64,000 bases of DNA, from positions 247,034-311,033 of the forward strand of contig JAUJNO010000003.1 in NCBI GenBank assembly GCA_030448125.1, in the 5' to 3' direction. Of this stretch, positions 1 through 8,898 are shown in pieces (position 1 is the first letter of the stretch; every line of letters starts with the position of its first letter). A program made the translations under genes and the position numbers. The notes beneath the pieces were generated by a model, which saw only the letters and a list, made by a program, of their open reading frames with translations, was not told where the DNA came from and did no database searches. Source of the DNA: Rubrobacteraceae bacterium (GTDB taxonomy: Bacteria; Actinomycetota; Rubrobacteria; Rubrobacterales; Rubrobacteraceae).

Positions 1-666
1 GGAGGTGGAGACGAAGCGGAGTCGCCCGAGGAGGAGACGGGGAGCTCCGAGGAGGCGGCCGGCGGCGAGACTTCGGCCGAAGGGACGTCGGGCGAGGTCG
101 CGCTCACCCCGGCCGAGGCCACGGTCGGCCCGGACGAGAACTCGAACATGCTACCGGCAGGGGGGAGGGAGCCGGATCCGGACCAGCCCCCGCCGGAGGA
201 CCCGCCCGAGGGAGTACGGACCTTCCCGGCGACCACCAACGAGAGCGTCGAAGGTTCTATCTCCTACGACCGAGACCCTCCTACCAACGGGGACCACGCC
301 CCGATCTGGCAGAACTGCGGCTTCTACAGAGAGCCTGTCGAGAACGAGACCGCCGTGCATAGCATGGACCACGGCGTGGTCTGGATTACCTACCGGCCGG
401 ACCTGCCGGCCGATCAGATCGAGACCCTGCGCGGGTTGGGCCAGGAGGAGTACGTGCTGGTCAGCCCGTACTCTGGGCTCTCCTCACCCGTGGTCGCCAC
501 CGCCTGGAGAAACCAGCTAGAGCTCGAAGGGGCCGACGACCCCCGCCTCAGGCAGTTCGTGGACCAGTTCCGAATCCTCGAGACGGCGCCTCTCTCCGGA
601 AACAAATGTTTTAACGGCCGCGGAGAGCCCGAGGTGGCACCTCCGAGCGCGCAGCAGGAGGCCTAG
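1..666 (+). CDS. DUF3105 domain protein, N-terminus cut by window edge
   Basis: The frame is open from base 1, so the gene begins outside the window. The visible part starts with a long Glu/Gly/Ser/Thr-rich low-complexity linker (about the first 50 residues), as expected between a membrane anchor and an exported domain. The last 120 residues match the DUF3105 pattern: HAPIWQNCGFY, then an Asn/Glu-rich stretch, then HSMDHGVVWITY with its conserved His residues, and a late Cys near the C-terminus. The function of the family is unknown; members are usually membrane-anchored with an extracytoplasmic domain. An ATG at 148 exists inside the linker but would drop the linker start. It is convergent with the rubredoxin-like gene. 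Confidence 0.75.
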   Translation, partial: GGGDEAESPEEETGSSEEAAGGETSAEGTSGEVALTPAEATVGPDENSNMLPAGGREPDPDQPPPEDPPEGVRTFPATTNESVEGSISYDRDPPTNGDHAPIWQNCGFYREPVENETAVHSMDHGVVWITYRPDLPADQIETLRGLGQEEYVLVSPYSGLSSPVVATAWRNQLELEGADDPRLRQFVDQFRILETAPLSGNKCFNGRGEPEVAPPSAQQEA

Positions 667-770
667 AGCCACACGAGGTGCTCGGGCCTCTGGGTCTCGC
701 CCCACTCGTGGCCGGGACCTGTGTCTGGCAGCGCGGCAAACCGAAGCAGGATGCGGATGACGCATGACAG

Positions 771-808
771 GTCAGCCCTCACCCTCTTGCTGGCAACTGA
801 GGGCTGAC
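771..808. terminator. Perfect 11-bp inverted repeat between convergent genes
   Basis: GTCAGCCCTCA at 771-781 pairs perfectly with TGAGGGCTGAC at 798-808 across a 16-nt loop. A second small hairpin (AAAGCC-GGA-GGCTTT, 822-836) follows, flanked by A and T runs. Lying between the DUF3105 gene (+) and the rubredoxin-like gene (-), the pair fits a bidirectional terminator. Confidence 0.6.
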
Positions 809-839
809 TGCTGAAAGCCAAAAAGCCGGAGGCTTTAGA

Positions 840-1025
840 TCACATCCCGGGTATGGGCACGCTCTCGAATTCTTCTTTGTCAGCGCCGCAGTCGGGGCAC
901 TGCTCTGGGAGTTCGCCCTCGACGCTGTAGCCGCAGACAGTGCAGGCCCAGTTCATGGCGTCGACTTCGCCCACTGCCTCGGGGTCCGGCTTCTCGCCGC
1001 CCACGCCGCGCACCTCGTCGGTCAT
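840..1025 (-). CDS. Rubredoxin-like iron-binding protein
   Basis: A 61-aa protein carrying two metal-ligand pairs, CTVCGY (about residues 29-34) and CPDCGA (about residues 43-48), followed by an acidic tail. The spacing between the pairs is short, like the rubredoxin-like C-terminal module of rubrerythrins rather than a classical 50-residue rubredoxin. It should bind one Fe(SCys)4 centre and act in electron transfer or peroxide handling in the cytosol. The ATG at 1025 is preceded by a strong purine-rich site (AGGAGAGGAG). No diiron rubrerythrin domain lies next to it, so its partner is not visible here. Confidence 0.7.
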   Translation of the reverse strand: MTDEVRGVGGEKPDPEAVGEVDAMNWACTVCGYSVEGELPEQCPDCGADKEEFESVPIPGM

Positions 1026-1063
1026 AGTGGATCTCCTCTCCTTATAGGATCGACGAGTCTATT

Positions 1064-1243
1064 ATGTCACCGAAGGGGGTCTCGGGCTTCGTCATCCTCT
1101 ACTACGACTCGCTCGCTACCCTGGGATGGGTAGCCGCGCTCTGTACGGCGGATGAATTGGTCATGCTGGCGCTCTGTACGCGTACCGGAGGCCCGTACAA
1201 GAAGCCGGATCAGGGACAGGCCGGGATGGCTTACGAGTATTAG
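1064..1243 (+). CDS. Possible 59-aa protein, unrecognised
   Basis: An ATG-to-TAG frame of 59 codons lies in the divergent gap between the rubredoxin-like gene and the polA-like gene. It has a hydrophobic first third and a polar end (TGGPYKKPDQG). Its ribosome binding site is weak and I recognise no family. The phrase gcgctctgtacg occurs twice inside it. It may be chance; the rest of 1026-1338 shows nothing else. Confidence 0.2.
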   Translation: MSPKGVSGFVILYYDSLATLGWVAALCTADELVMLALCTRTGGPYKKPDQGQAGMAYEY

Positions 1244-1338
1244 GTAGGCTCGGTCCGCGGCGGCTACCGAGAAGGCCTTTGCTCGCCGGTATCGTAGGCG
1301 TCACCTTCCGCGCTCCGGTAGGCTGCCGGCCCGGCCTC

Positions 1339-3081
1339 TTACTTGCGCCACTCGCGGGAGATCGCCACCTCTACCTCGGCGGGAACCTTTTTGAGGAGTT
1401 TCCCTCCGGCCCGGGTCATGGCTGCTTTGATCTTCTCGGAGACTTCCGGCGCTATCTCCTCGGCGCACTCGATGACGAACTCGTCGTGGATGCAGTTTAT
1501 GAGCCGGGCGTCGAGCCCCCGTAGCTCCTGGCGGACGTAGGCCAGAGCCACCTTGGCGATGTCGGCGCTCGCCCCTTGTACGGGGTAGTTCATCGCCTCG
1601 CGCCGCATTCCGCCCTTCGCCAGCGAGTCCATCCCCGAAGGATCCGGGAACTTCCTCACGCGCCCCGAGAGCGTCCGCAGCGTGCGCGTCTTCACCGCCC
1701 TCGCCGCGGTGCTCTGCAGGTACCGCTGGACCTTGGGGTAGTTAGCGAAGTACTCGTCTATGAGGCCGCGTGCGCGCCCCTCGTCGGTGCCGAGCTGGGC
1801 CGAGAGGCTCTTCGCCCCGCGCCCGTAGGCCAGCCCGAAGTTGATGCGTTTCGCCGCCGAACGCTGCTCCTTCGTCACCGCGTCCTTCTCGACGCCGAAC
1901 ATCGTCGCCGCCGTCACCCGGTGCAGGTCCTCGCCCTCCTGGAACGCCCGGACGAAGCCCGGATCCTCGGATACCTCCGCGAGTATACGCAGCTCTATCT
2001 GCGAGTAGTCGGCGATGACGAGCGTGTTGCCCCTCTCCGCGACGAAACAGCTCCGGAACTCGTCCTCGTGCGGTATCTGCTGGATGTTCGGGCTCGTGCA
2101 GGCAAGCCGGCCCGTGGGAACGCGGCACTGTAAGAAGTTAGCGTGGATACGGCCGGTCTTCGGGTTGATGAAGCTTGGGTAGGTTTCGAGATAGGTGCCG
2201 AGCCTCTTCTGGAGCTCACGGTACTCGAGGAGGAGCCGGGCGGCGGGGTGATCTACCTTCAAAAGCGTCCAGACCCTCGTGTCCGGGAGGTCCACACCCA
2301 GGGAGCGGAAGGCGTCCATGATCTGGCGCGGACTGTTCAGGTTCAATCGCGGTCCCAGGCCCGGCAACATCCCGTCGGGTTCGGGGAACTGCTCTTCGAC
2401 CGCCAGAGCCGCCGCGTCCCGCCGCTCGCGGACCGTCTTCTCGAGCTCCTTCCACTTCTGGACGTCGAGCTTTATCCCCGCGAGCTCCATCTCGGCGATC
2501 GCCGCGACCGCCTGGAACTCTATCTTCGAGACGGCGCCGAGCTTCTCCTCCTCGAGCTCCTCCGCCAGACGCTCGCGCAGGGGTAGCAGGACGGCGGCGT
2601 CGCGGGCGGCGTACTCGATCTGGGCCTCCGAGAGCCTCCCGGACCAGTCCTCCATCCGGGCCGACTTGTCCAGCTCGATGCCCGCGTACCGCTCGGCGAC
2701 CGCTTCGAGGGAGAAAGACGGGCCCTGGTCCCCGCCGGCCAGTAGCTGGGCGGCGAGCATCGTGTCGAAGATGGGGGAGAGCGAGATGCCGTGCTCGGCT
2801 ATGAGGAAGGAGTAGTCAAATTTGGCGTTTTGCAGCACCTTCACCGGCCCGTCCTCCAGGACCTCCTTTAGCGGCGCGAGGTTCCCGGTCCCGAACACGT
2901 CCACGACGAAGGTCTCGTCCGGGGTGGCGAGCTGCAGGAGGCGTATCCGGCCATCGCGGGGGGAGAGGCCCGTGGTCTCGGAGTCCACGCCTATAAACTC
3001 GACCTCTTCGAGGGTCTTCGCGATGCCGCCAAGATCCGCGGCGTCCGTGATGAGCGTATGGTTCGCGAGGCGTTCTTCCAC
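1339..3081 (-). CDS. Bifunctional 3'-5' exonuclease/family A DNA polymerase
   Basis: This 580-aa protein has the Klenow-like architecture without an N-terminal 5'-nuclease. The exonuclease domain shows all three motifs: DSETTGL (residues about 34-40), NAKFDYSFL (about 85-93) and YAARDAAVL (about 157-165). The polymerase half has motif A (ADYSQIELR), motif B (RSAAKRINFGLAYGRG) and motif C (IHDEFVIE), so both active sites look intact. Full-length PolA is near 900 aa; shorter forms like this are common in actinobacteria alongside a complete PolA and probably serve repair or gap filling. That a full-length polA exists elsewhere is inference. It stands alone, divergent from the S2P gene. Confidence 0.9.
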   Translation of the reverse strand: MEERLANHTLITDAADLGGIAKTLEEVEFIGVDSETTGLSPRDGRIRLLQLATPDETFVVDVFGTGNLAPLKEVLEDGPVKVLQNAKFDYSFLIAEHGISLSPIFDTMLAAQLLAGGDQGPSFSLEAVAERYAGIELDKSARMEDWSGRLSEAQIEYAARDAAVLLPLRERLAEELEEEKLGAVSKIEFQAVAAIAEMELAGIKLDVQKWKELEKTVRERRDAAALAVEEQFPEPDGMLPGLGPRLNLNSPRQIMDAFRSLGVDLPDTRVWTLLKVDHPAARLLLEYRELQKRLGTYLETYPSFINPKTGRIHANFLQCRVPTGRLACTSPNIQQIPHEDEFRSCFVAERGNTLVIADYSQIELRILAEVSEDPGFVRAFQEGEDLHRVTAATMFGVEKDAVTKEQRSAAKRINFGLAYGRGAKSLSAQLGTDEGRARGLIDEYFANYPKVQRYLQSTAARAVKTRTLRTLSGRVRKFPDPSGMDSLAKGGMRREAMNYPVQGASADIAKVALAYVRQELRGLDARLINCIHDEFVIECAEEIAPEVSEKIKAAMTRAGGKLLKKVPAEVEVAISREWRK

Positions 3082-3118
3082 GGAGAGATTCTAGCAGGGG
3101 GCCGTAGGATAAACGGAA

Positions 3119-3155
3119 TTACATAACGGTCCCGGCGGTAGGGTAAACTCTTAGT
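3119..3155 (+). promoter_or_regulatory. Candidate promoter of the S2P gene, possibly leaderless
   Basis: TAAACT at 3144-3149 ends six bases before the ATG at 3156, the spacing expected when transcription starts at the start codon. TTACAT at 3119-3124 is a weak -35 with 19-bp spacing. No Shine-Dalgarno sequence lies before the ATG, which agrees with a leaderless mRNA, a common actinobacterial arrangement. Confidence 0.3.
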
Positions 3156-4265
3156 ATGGGCGGTTCCTTCAAGATAGGACGGGTGTTCGGCATAGACGTA
3201 AAGGTTCACTGGACCTTCTTCTTGCTGCTCGCCTTCTTCGCCTACGTCGGTTACCGGGATTCGGGTGATCCGCTCACGGCGCTCGTCACCGCCGCCATAA
3301 TAGTGGCGCTGTTCTTCTGCGTCCTATTGCATGAGTTCGGCCATTCGCTCGTGGCCCAACGTCTCGGCATCGAGGTCCCGGATATAACCCTTCTGCCCAT
3401 AGGCGGCCTCGCCCGCCTCAAGAACCTGCCCGAAAAGCCTGCAGACGAGGTGAAGATAGCCATCGCGGGGCCCCTGGTGAACGTCGTGCTCGCCCCGATA
3501 TTCTTCGGTCTGGCCTTGCTGCTTGGGGCTAACCTACTGAACCCGGCCAACATACTGGAAGGCGCCGGCTCGTTGGGTGAGGTTCTGGTCTATCTGGGTT
3601 ACATAAACGTCGTCCTCGCCGTCTTCAACTTGATCCCCGCGTTCCCGATGGACGGCGGCCGGGTTTTGCGTGGTCTGCTGGCGACCCGCCTGGGGCCCGT
3701 GCGGGCGACGGACATCTCCTCCGGCGTCGGCCAGTTCTTCGCCATCGCCTTCTTCCTGGTCGGACTGCTAACCGGGAACTTCTTGCTCCTCCTCATCGCG
3801 GTCTTTATCTTCTTTGGGGCGAGCGGCGAGACCCAGATGGTGCGCCAGCGGGAGATGATGCGCGGTCTGAACGTCTCGGATGTGATGGGCACGAAGCCCC
3901 GCACCGAGACCGTAACCCCTTACCACAACTTCGGGCAGGTCCTCGATGCCGTGCTCCACGGCTACCAGGAAGACTTCCCCGTGGTCAACGAAGACGGCGG
4001 GCTCGCGGGCATCATCACGCGCAAGGAGATACTCTCCGCCGCCCACTCCCCGGACCGCTACACGAGCGTCCGCGACCTGATGAAGACGGACGTCCCGACG
4101 ATCTCCCCGGACGCCGACCTCTTCACGGACGGCTACCGTACCCTGCAGGAGAGCGGCCTGCGAGCCCTCCCCGTGGTCGAGAACGGCGAGCTGGTCGGTA
4201 TGCTAACCGTCGACGACGTGGGCCAGGCGAGCCTCCTGCGCGACCTTCGCAAGCAACAGTACTGA
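3156..4265 (+). CDS. Site-2 protease family M50 metalloprotease with CBS pair
   Basis: A 369-aa integral membrane protein. The zinc motif HEFGH lies in an early transmembrane helix (about residue 64) and the third ligand motif is in PAFPMDGGR (about residue 162). Hydrophobic segments occur around residues 18-36, 45-62, 105-130, 140-160 and 195-220. The C-terminal third (from about residue 240) carries two CBS motifs, which bind adenine nucleotides in related proteins and could gate the protease. Such S2P/CBS proteins perform intramembrane cleavage, often of anti-sigma factors, but no substrate gene is adjacent. Only 13 bases separate it from the next gene, so the two may be cotranscribed. Confidence 0.88.
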   Translation: MGGSFKIGRVFGIDVKVHWTFFLLLAFFAYVGYRDSGDPLTALVTAAIIVALFFCVLLHEFGHSLVAQRLGIEVPDITLLPIGGLARLKNLPEKPADEVKIAIAGPLVNVVLAPIFFGLALLLGANLLNPANILEGAGSLGEVLVYLGYINVVLAVFNLIPAFPMDGGRVLRGLLATRLGPVRATDISSGVGQFFAIAFFLVGLLTGNFLLLLIAVFIFFGASGETQMVRQREMMRGLNVSDVMGTKPRTETVTPYHNFGQVLDAVLHGYQEDFPVVNEDGGLAGIITRKEILSAAHSPDRYTSVRDLMKTDVPTISPDADLFTDGYRTLQESGLRALPVVENGELVGMLTVDDVGQASLLRDLRKQQY

Positions 4266-4278
4266 GGGCGCAGCCGGT

Positions 4279-5220
4279 TTGAGCGACCTCTTACCGCGCG
4301 TCGTCTCCCTCATTCCCGGCGCTACCGAGATACTCCACTTCGTCGGCGCCGGCGAAGCCCTCGTCGGGGTGACCCACGAGTGCGACTACCCTCCCGGCGT
4401 CGAGAAGCTCCCCAGGCTGACCGGCGTCTCCGTAGACCATCACTCTATGACCAGCGCCGAGATAGACGCCGCCATCGGGGAGCGTCTTACGGACACGGGC
4501 AGCATCTACTCCCTCGACGCGAAGCTCCTCGAAGAGCTGGAGCCCGACCTCGTCCTGACCCAGGGTCTCTGCGACGTCTGCGCCGTCTCCTTGAACATCG
4601 TCGAGCAGGCCGCGGCCGGCCTCCAGGAAACACCCCGCATCCTCTCCACGAACCCGACGTCTCTGGATGAGGTGCTCGAAGCGACCGTCGAGGTCGGTGA
4701 TGCCGTCGGTCGCGGCGCGGAGGCCCGCGCGAAGGTCGCCGCCCTGCGCGAGCGGCTGGCCCGGGTGGAAGAAGCGGTGGCAGGATTACCCCGGCCGCGC
4801 GTCGGTTGTATCGAGTGGCTCGACCCGCCGATAAGCGCCGGTCACTGGATCCCCGAGATGGTCCGGCTCGCCGGCGGCGAGGAGCTCTTCGCCGGAGCGG
4901 GCGAGCCCTCCAGACGCCTCTCCTGGAGTGAGGTCTTCGAGGCGGCGCCCGAGGTCCTCGTACTCATGCCCTGCGGTTTCGACGCGGCGCGCGCCGCCGG
5001 GGAGGCCCGCGTCTTGCCGGAGCTTACCGGATGGAAGGATCTCCCGGCGGTCGAGCACGGACGGGTCTGGGCGGTGGACGCAAACTCCTACTTCAGCCGC
5101 CCAGCGCCCCGGCTCGTCGAAGGGGTGGAGATCCTGGCTCGCATCCTCCATCCAGAAGCTTTACCCGGCGTGCCGGAGCCGGAAGACGCGGCGCGTTTCG
5201 CCGTCCCGGTTCGCCGTTAG
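4279..5220 (+). CDS. BtuF-like cobalamin-binding family protein
   Basis: A 313-aa class III periplasmic-binding-protein fold. The N-terminus RVVSLIPGATEIL is the typical start of BtuF-like domains, and a CDVCAV motif sits near residue 96. No signal peptide or lipobox is visible, so it is either cytosolic or exported another way; leaderless BtuF-like proteins are known in several phyla. No btuCD permease or ATPase is nearby, which makes a role in B12 uptake uncertain. It starts with TTG at 4279, 13 bases after the S2P stop codon, and is probably in the same operon. Confidence 0.75.
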   Translation: MSDLLPRVVSLIPGATEILHFVGAGEALVGVTHECDYPPGVEKLPRLTGVSVDHHSMTSAEIDAAIGERLTDTGSIYSLDAKLLEELEPDLVLTQGLCDVCAVSLNIVEQAAAGLQETPRILSTNPTSLDEVLEATVEVGDAVGRGAEARAKVAALRERLARVEEAVAGLPRPRVGCIEWLDPPISAGHWIPEMVRLAGGEELFAGAGEPSRRLSWSEVFEAAPEVLVLMPCGFDAARAAGEARVLPELTGWKDLPAVEHGRVWAVDANSYFSRPAPRLVEGVEILARILHPEALPGVPEPEDAARFAVPVRR

Positions 5221-5270
5221 GCCCGATCTCGTTCGCGCCCGCGGGCCCTGTCCGCTAGACTGCCTCACCT

Positions 5271-5873
5271 ATGAGGGTGATCGTCGAGGAAATAGAGACG
5301 CTGGTCTCCCGGGCGGGGACGCACCCGATCTGGGGCTACACTCACTGCCTGAGGGTCTTTGAGCTGGCCGAGGAGTTGGCGAGAGCGGAACGGCTGGACT
5401 ATGACCCGGAGATCCTGCGCCTCTCGGCCCTCCTGCACGACATCGGGCTGTACCGCGCCTACTCGCTGCGGGAGGGCACCGACCACGCCCGGCGCTCCGT
5501 GGCGGTGGCCGCGCGGCTTCTGCGTGACGGAGACTTCCCCCCGCAGGCCACCCGGGTCGTCCTGGACGCCATAGAGCATCACCCGCCGGGCGTCGCCCCG
5601 GGCCGCTCGGCGGTGGCAGCCCTCCTCAAGGACGCCGTCGCCCTCGACTACCTCGGCGCCGTGGGGCTCGGCAGGGTGCTCGCGATGGTCGGCCTCGAAG
5701 AGGACGTCCAGGACCTCGCGGCGGCGGTACGGCACGCCATGAGCCTCCGCCGCACCCTCCCGGACCTCCTCTACTTCGACGCGTCCCGCCACCTCGCCCA
5801 CGAACGCGTCCTGGAAATGGACCGCTTCTTCGCGAGTCTGGAGAACGCAACGAACAATCTGAAGCTACTATAG
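5271..5873 (+). CDS. HD-domain phosphohydrolase
   Basis: A 200-aa single-domain HD protein. The metal ligands are visible as an early His (GYTHCLRVFELA, about residue 25), the HD doublet in LLHDIG (about residue 56), HARRS and IEHHPPG. The family hydrolyses phosphomonoesters or phosphodiesters, often nucleotides; the substrate cannot be told from sequence. Start is ATG at 5271, 50 bases after the BtuF-like gene, probably the last gene of that run. A hairpin follows the stop. Confidence 0.75.
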   Translation: MRVIVEEIETLVSRAGTHPIWGYTHCLRVFELAEELARAERLDYDPEILRLSALLHDIGLYRAYSLREGTDHARRSVAVAARLLRDGDFPPQATRVVLDAIEHHPPGVAPGRSAVAALLKDAVALDYLGAVGLGRVLAMVGLEEDVQDLAAAVRHAMSLRRTLPDLLYFDASRHLAHERVLEMDRFFASLENATNNLKLL

Positions 5874-5894
5874 CCGGTATAGCCGGGCCGCGCC

Positions 5895-5912
5895 GAGCCC
5901 GACGGCGGGCTC
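5895..5912 (+). terminator. GC-rich hairpin after the HD gene
   Basis: GAGCCCG at 5895-5901 pairs perfectly with CGGGCTC at 5906-5912 across a 4-nt loop, about 20 bases beyond the HD stop codon. There is no T run. The following 5913-5977 can be read as a short Glu/Lys-rich tail ending at TAG (5975-5977) that I do not recognise. Nothing else stands out before 6150. Confidence 0.4.
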
Positions 5913-6149
5913 TGGCCTTCGAGAAGGCGACCGAGGAGGCGCACCGCTACAAGGAGGAGCTGGTTCTGAAGGATTAGAGCCGTACCAGTTGTTTACCGAG
6001 TTGGGGTCCTTTAGGGCTTCGGCTCTTTTCGAGTTTTGCTGGATGGCAAGACGGGCAAGCTAGATCGCGCTGGTCTAAGGTTGGGGATTGCTCGGTTCGC
6101 CTCTTCCGGCTTTTTGGTATCGCAAGCGAGGGAAGGAGCGAACCTCTAC

Positions 6150-6929
6150 ATGACCATCGTCTTCTGGGGAGTCGTAGTCGTTATCGTGTCGGTGCTGCTC
6201 GCGATCATTGGGCAGGCCGTGGTGCAACGTCTGGTACCCTTGACGATCCGCGAATCGAACAACGCCACTACCAATTCGATCTACGCGCCGCTTTACGTTA
6301 TGTTCGGCGTGTCGCTCGCTTTTTCGCTCTTCCTGGTGTCGAACGCGTTCCGCGAGGCCGAGAGGACGGTCGAAATCGAAGCCCACAACCTGGAGGACAT
6401 CCACCGAGAGGCCGGACAGCTTCCTGAGGCGGAGGGAGGTAGGATTCAGGAACTCGCCGAATCGTATGCTCGCGTCGTGGTGGACGAGGAGTGAGCGTTG
6501 ATAGGGCGCGGTCAGGAGAGCCGGCCGAGTCCCCAAGCCGAGAAGCTCTCCGAGGAGCTCGAAGAAAGCATCGAGGGTTTCGAGCCAAGCACGAGCGGCG
6601 AGCAAGCACTCCATTCCCAGCTGATAACGCTGGCGGACGACTTAGGGGACAACAGACAGCTTCGCCTGCTCGAAAGCCGCCAGGGCGTGCCTTCGATCCT
6701 ATGGACGGTCCTGGTGATAGGGGGGATACTCACGGTGGCTTTCACCTTCCTCTTCGGGGTAGAGCCTCCCTGGTTCCAACGATTGTCCATAGCGGCATTG
6801 ACAATCATCATCGTCCTCGTCCTCTATGCGATCTACCGTATCGAGTACCCGTTTACGGGCGCAGTGCAGGTGGGGCCGGATGCTTTCGAGCTCGTGCTGG
6901 ATGAGATCTCGGGGCGCGGTGATCCGTAG
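6150..6929 (+). pseudogene. DUF4239 membrane protein interrupted by an in-frame TGA
   Basis: Read through one stop, this frame gives a full-length protein of about 259 aa. An N-terminal helix (IVFWGVVVVIVSVLLAIIG) is followed by a hydrophobic YVMFGVSLAFSLFLV segment, a soluble middle part, and a C-terminal helical pair (about 6700-6770 and 6790-6850). That is the DUF4239 (bestrophin-like) layout. The TGA at 6492-6494 falls in ARVVVDEE*ALIGRGQ, where the family normally has Trp, so a single TGG-to-TGA change explains it. A restart at TTG 6498 could give only the C-terminal half. The ATG at 6150 with GGAAGGAG upstream is the best start, although the frame is open to 6036. Confidence 0.7.
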
Positions 6930-6982
6930 CGCGGGACGGACGCTGTGTGAGGAGCGAGGTGCGTAAAAGGGGCTTGATTGGG

Positions 6983-7165
6983 GACCCTGATGGAGATCTG
7001 TTGCCCCTGAGGCTGCCCGAGGTGCGCCGGCTGTTGTGCCGATTGGTGTGGTCACGATCGCCGCGGGAGGAAGAGGTGCTACGTTGGTCGGCGTGGAGAA
7101 GACGCCACCAGATGCGAGCCAAACGCTGCCACTACCAACGACGGGGGTCTACATTCGGTGGCTAA
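6983..7165 (+). pseudogene. Transposase C-terminal relic (IS701/IS4-like)
   Basis: About 60 codons match the end of actinobacterial IS701-type DDE transposases: LPLRLPEVRRLL, a Trp in RLVW, VLRWSAWRRRHQ and RAKRCHYQRRG. The catalytic DDE core and the 5' end are missing, and no terminal inverted repeats are evident. Upstream sequence to 6930 is not recognisable as transposase. The family assignment is from memory of this motif and is moderately sure. Confidence 0.5.
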
Positions 7166-7212
7166 CTGCGGCTGTATTACTAGCCGTCATCCCGTAGACG
7201 GGAGGCAGCGTG

Positions 7213-7440
7213 CTAAAGACCGGCCCACAAGAAGTAGCCGCCGGCACCGATGCTCAGGAGGCCGATCAGGGTCATCCTGACGCCGGCTACCACATGAACG
7301 CCGCGCTCGGAGAGGGGACCGATGCCGCCCCGGCCCTCCTGACCTCCCCTACCGCCGCGCAGGAGGGCGTAGAGGCCGAAGGAGAGGGCGACGAGCCCGG
7401 TGAGGGTGAGGAACAGGCCCGCGGCTAGAGGGAGCGACAA
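7213..7440 (-). CDS. Small two-helix membrane protein
   Basis: A 75-aa protein with two hydrophobic segments (about residues 4-27 and 50-73) joined by a Gly/Arg-rich loop. It starts with TTG at 7440, 13 bases after the stop of the TPR gene on the same strand, so the two may be cotranscribed. No family is recognised and no catalytic residues are visible. Confidence 0.5.
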   Translation of the reverse strand: MSLPLAAGLFLTLTGLVALSFGLYALLRGGRGGQEGRGGIGPLSERGVHVVAGVRMTLIGLLSIGAGGYFLWAGL

Positions 7441-7453
7441 GGGGTCTTCCTGG

Positions 7454-8824
7454 TTACCGCGCCGCCCCGTTCCCCCGGTTCCCGGAGGCGCCCATGCGGG
7501 CGAGAAGGGTACGGAACCTTGGGTGGTCGCGCAGGGGGGCGAACTCCAGGGCCTGCTCGAAGTGTTCGGCGTCCTGCTCGCCGGCGGCGACGGCCTTTTC
7601 GATGTAGTCGAGGGAGGCAGTGTAGTCGCCGCGTCTGGCTCTTATGCTCGCGAGCGCCGAGAGGGCGGGGGAGTAGCCTGCGTCGACGGCGACGGCTCGC
7701 GCGAGGAGCTCCTCCGCTGTCTCCAGGTCGTCGGTGGCGTAGTAGAGGCTCGCGTAGGAGTAGAGGGCGCGGGGGTTGCCGGGGTCTTGTTTCAGCGCCT
7801 CGACGAAGTGTTCCTCGGCCTTCTCGACCTCGCCGCGGCGTTCATGGTAGAGCCCGATCTCCAGGTGCGCGTTCGGGTCTTCGGGGTCCAGGTCCAGGAC
7901 CCTTCTGTAGGCCTCTGCCGACCCTTCCTCGTCGCCTAAAGCCAGGCGCACCTCGCCTAAAGTGTAGAGGTGGCGGATCTCATCCTGCCCCATCGCCACG
8001 GCCTCTTCGGCGAGCGCGAGCGCCTCTTTGAGGTTCCTGTCCTCGCCAAGGAGGTGCGCGGCGAGCTCGTCCCTTATCTCCGGCGAGCCGGGGCACTCGC
8101 GCAGGCCCCGCCGGAAAGCCCTCTCGGCTTCCTCGGGGTGGTCGTTGCGGGCGTGGCAGATGCCGAGGTTCGCGTGTGCCTCCCACCACTCCGGGGAGTA
8201 CTTTATCACCCGCTCGTACTCGCCTATCGCCTCGGGATAGCGGCCGAGCATGTCCAGAGAGTTAGCCCGGAACGTGCGCGCCCCACTCTTCTGCTGGCCG
8301 TCATGGGCGACCTCCAGGGCCCTCTCGAAGAATCCCAAAGCCTGGGCGTAATCCGCGGCGTCGAAGGCGGTGAGGCCCGCGTTTATCAGCATGTCCGCGT
8401 CCTCGGGATGGGCTCGCGTCCACCGCTCGAAGGTCGCGCGCGCCAGGCCCGGCTCCCCCATGAGGCCGTAGTAGCGCCCGAGCTCGACGAAGGCGTCCGG
8501 GTACTCGGGCTCCAGGGCCGTCGCCCTCTCCAGGTGGTGCAGCGCCTTGAACGGTTCGTCGTTGCGCATGGCCAGAGCGGCGAGCCCCATGCGGGGGGCG
8601 ACCCACTCGGGGTCGAGTTCCAGGGCGTCGAGGAAGCTCGCCTCGGCCTCCTCGGCGCGTCCCAGGTCCAGGAGGGACCGTCCCGTGGCCTCTATAACCT
8701 CGGGGTTGTCCGGCTCGAGGGCCAGCGCCTGCTCGAAGCGCGAGAGGGCCTCCTCGAGGAGGCCCTCCCCCGCGAGCGTCTCCCCCTGCTCCAGAAGTTC
8801 CTCGAACTCCTCCATCGCGCTCAT
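7454..8824 (-). CDS. Tetratricopeptide repeat protein
   Basis: About 456 aa made almost entirely of TPR units, each showing the A-x-x-x-F/Y and A-L-x-L-x-P pattern (for example FEQALALEPDNPE and YRRVLDLDPEDPN). No transmembrane segment, signal peptide or enzymatic domain is visible, so it is likely a cytosolic scaffold. The frame is open to 8911, but those codons would run into the divergent thioesterase gene; ATG at 8824 (MSAMEEFEELL) gives a TPR-like start. A short non-TPR tail ends in RFRTLLARMGASG. Confidence 0.8.
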   Translation of the reverse strand: MSAMEEFEELLEQGETLAGEGLLEEALSRFEQALALEPDNPEVIEATGRSLLDLGRAEEAEASFLDALELDPEWVAPRMGLAALAMRNDEPFKALHHLERATALEPEYPDAFVELGRYYGLMGEPGLARATFERWTRAHPEDADMLINAGLTAFDAADYAQALGFFERALEVAHDGQQKSGARTFRANSLDMLGRYPEAIGEYERVIKYSPEWWEAHANLGICHARNDHPEEAERAFRRGLRECPGSPEIRDELAAHLLGEDRNLKEALALAEEAVAMGQDEIRHLYTLGEVRLALGDEEGSAEAYRRVLDLDPEDPNAHLEIGLYHERRGEVEKAEEHFVEALKQDPGNPRALYSYASLYYATDDLETAEELLARAVAVDAGYSPALSALASIRARRGDYTASLDYIEKAVAAGEQDAEHFEQALEFAPLRDHPRFRTLLARMGASGNRGNGAAR

Positions 8825-8898
8825 TAAACCAGATAGGCCGCCCGGTATTGTAGAATCGCTCACCAGAGAACACCCCGAGCACGAGGAGAGACGACCCT

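Noticed and set aside
6036..6149. Upstream extension of the DUF4239 frame
   Set aside because: The TTG at 6036 has no ribosome site, and the extra 38 residues are not membrane-like; ATG 6150 has a good site and starts directly with the first helix.
7454..7939. Rightward frames over the TPR gene
   Set aside because: They are shadows of the leftward TPR gene, whose repeats are unmistakable.
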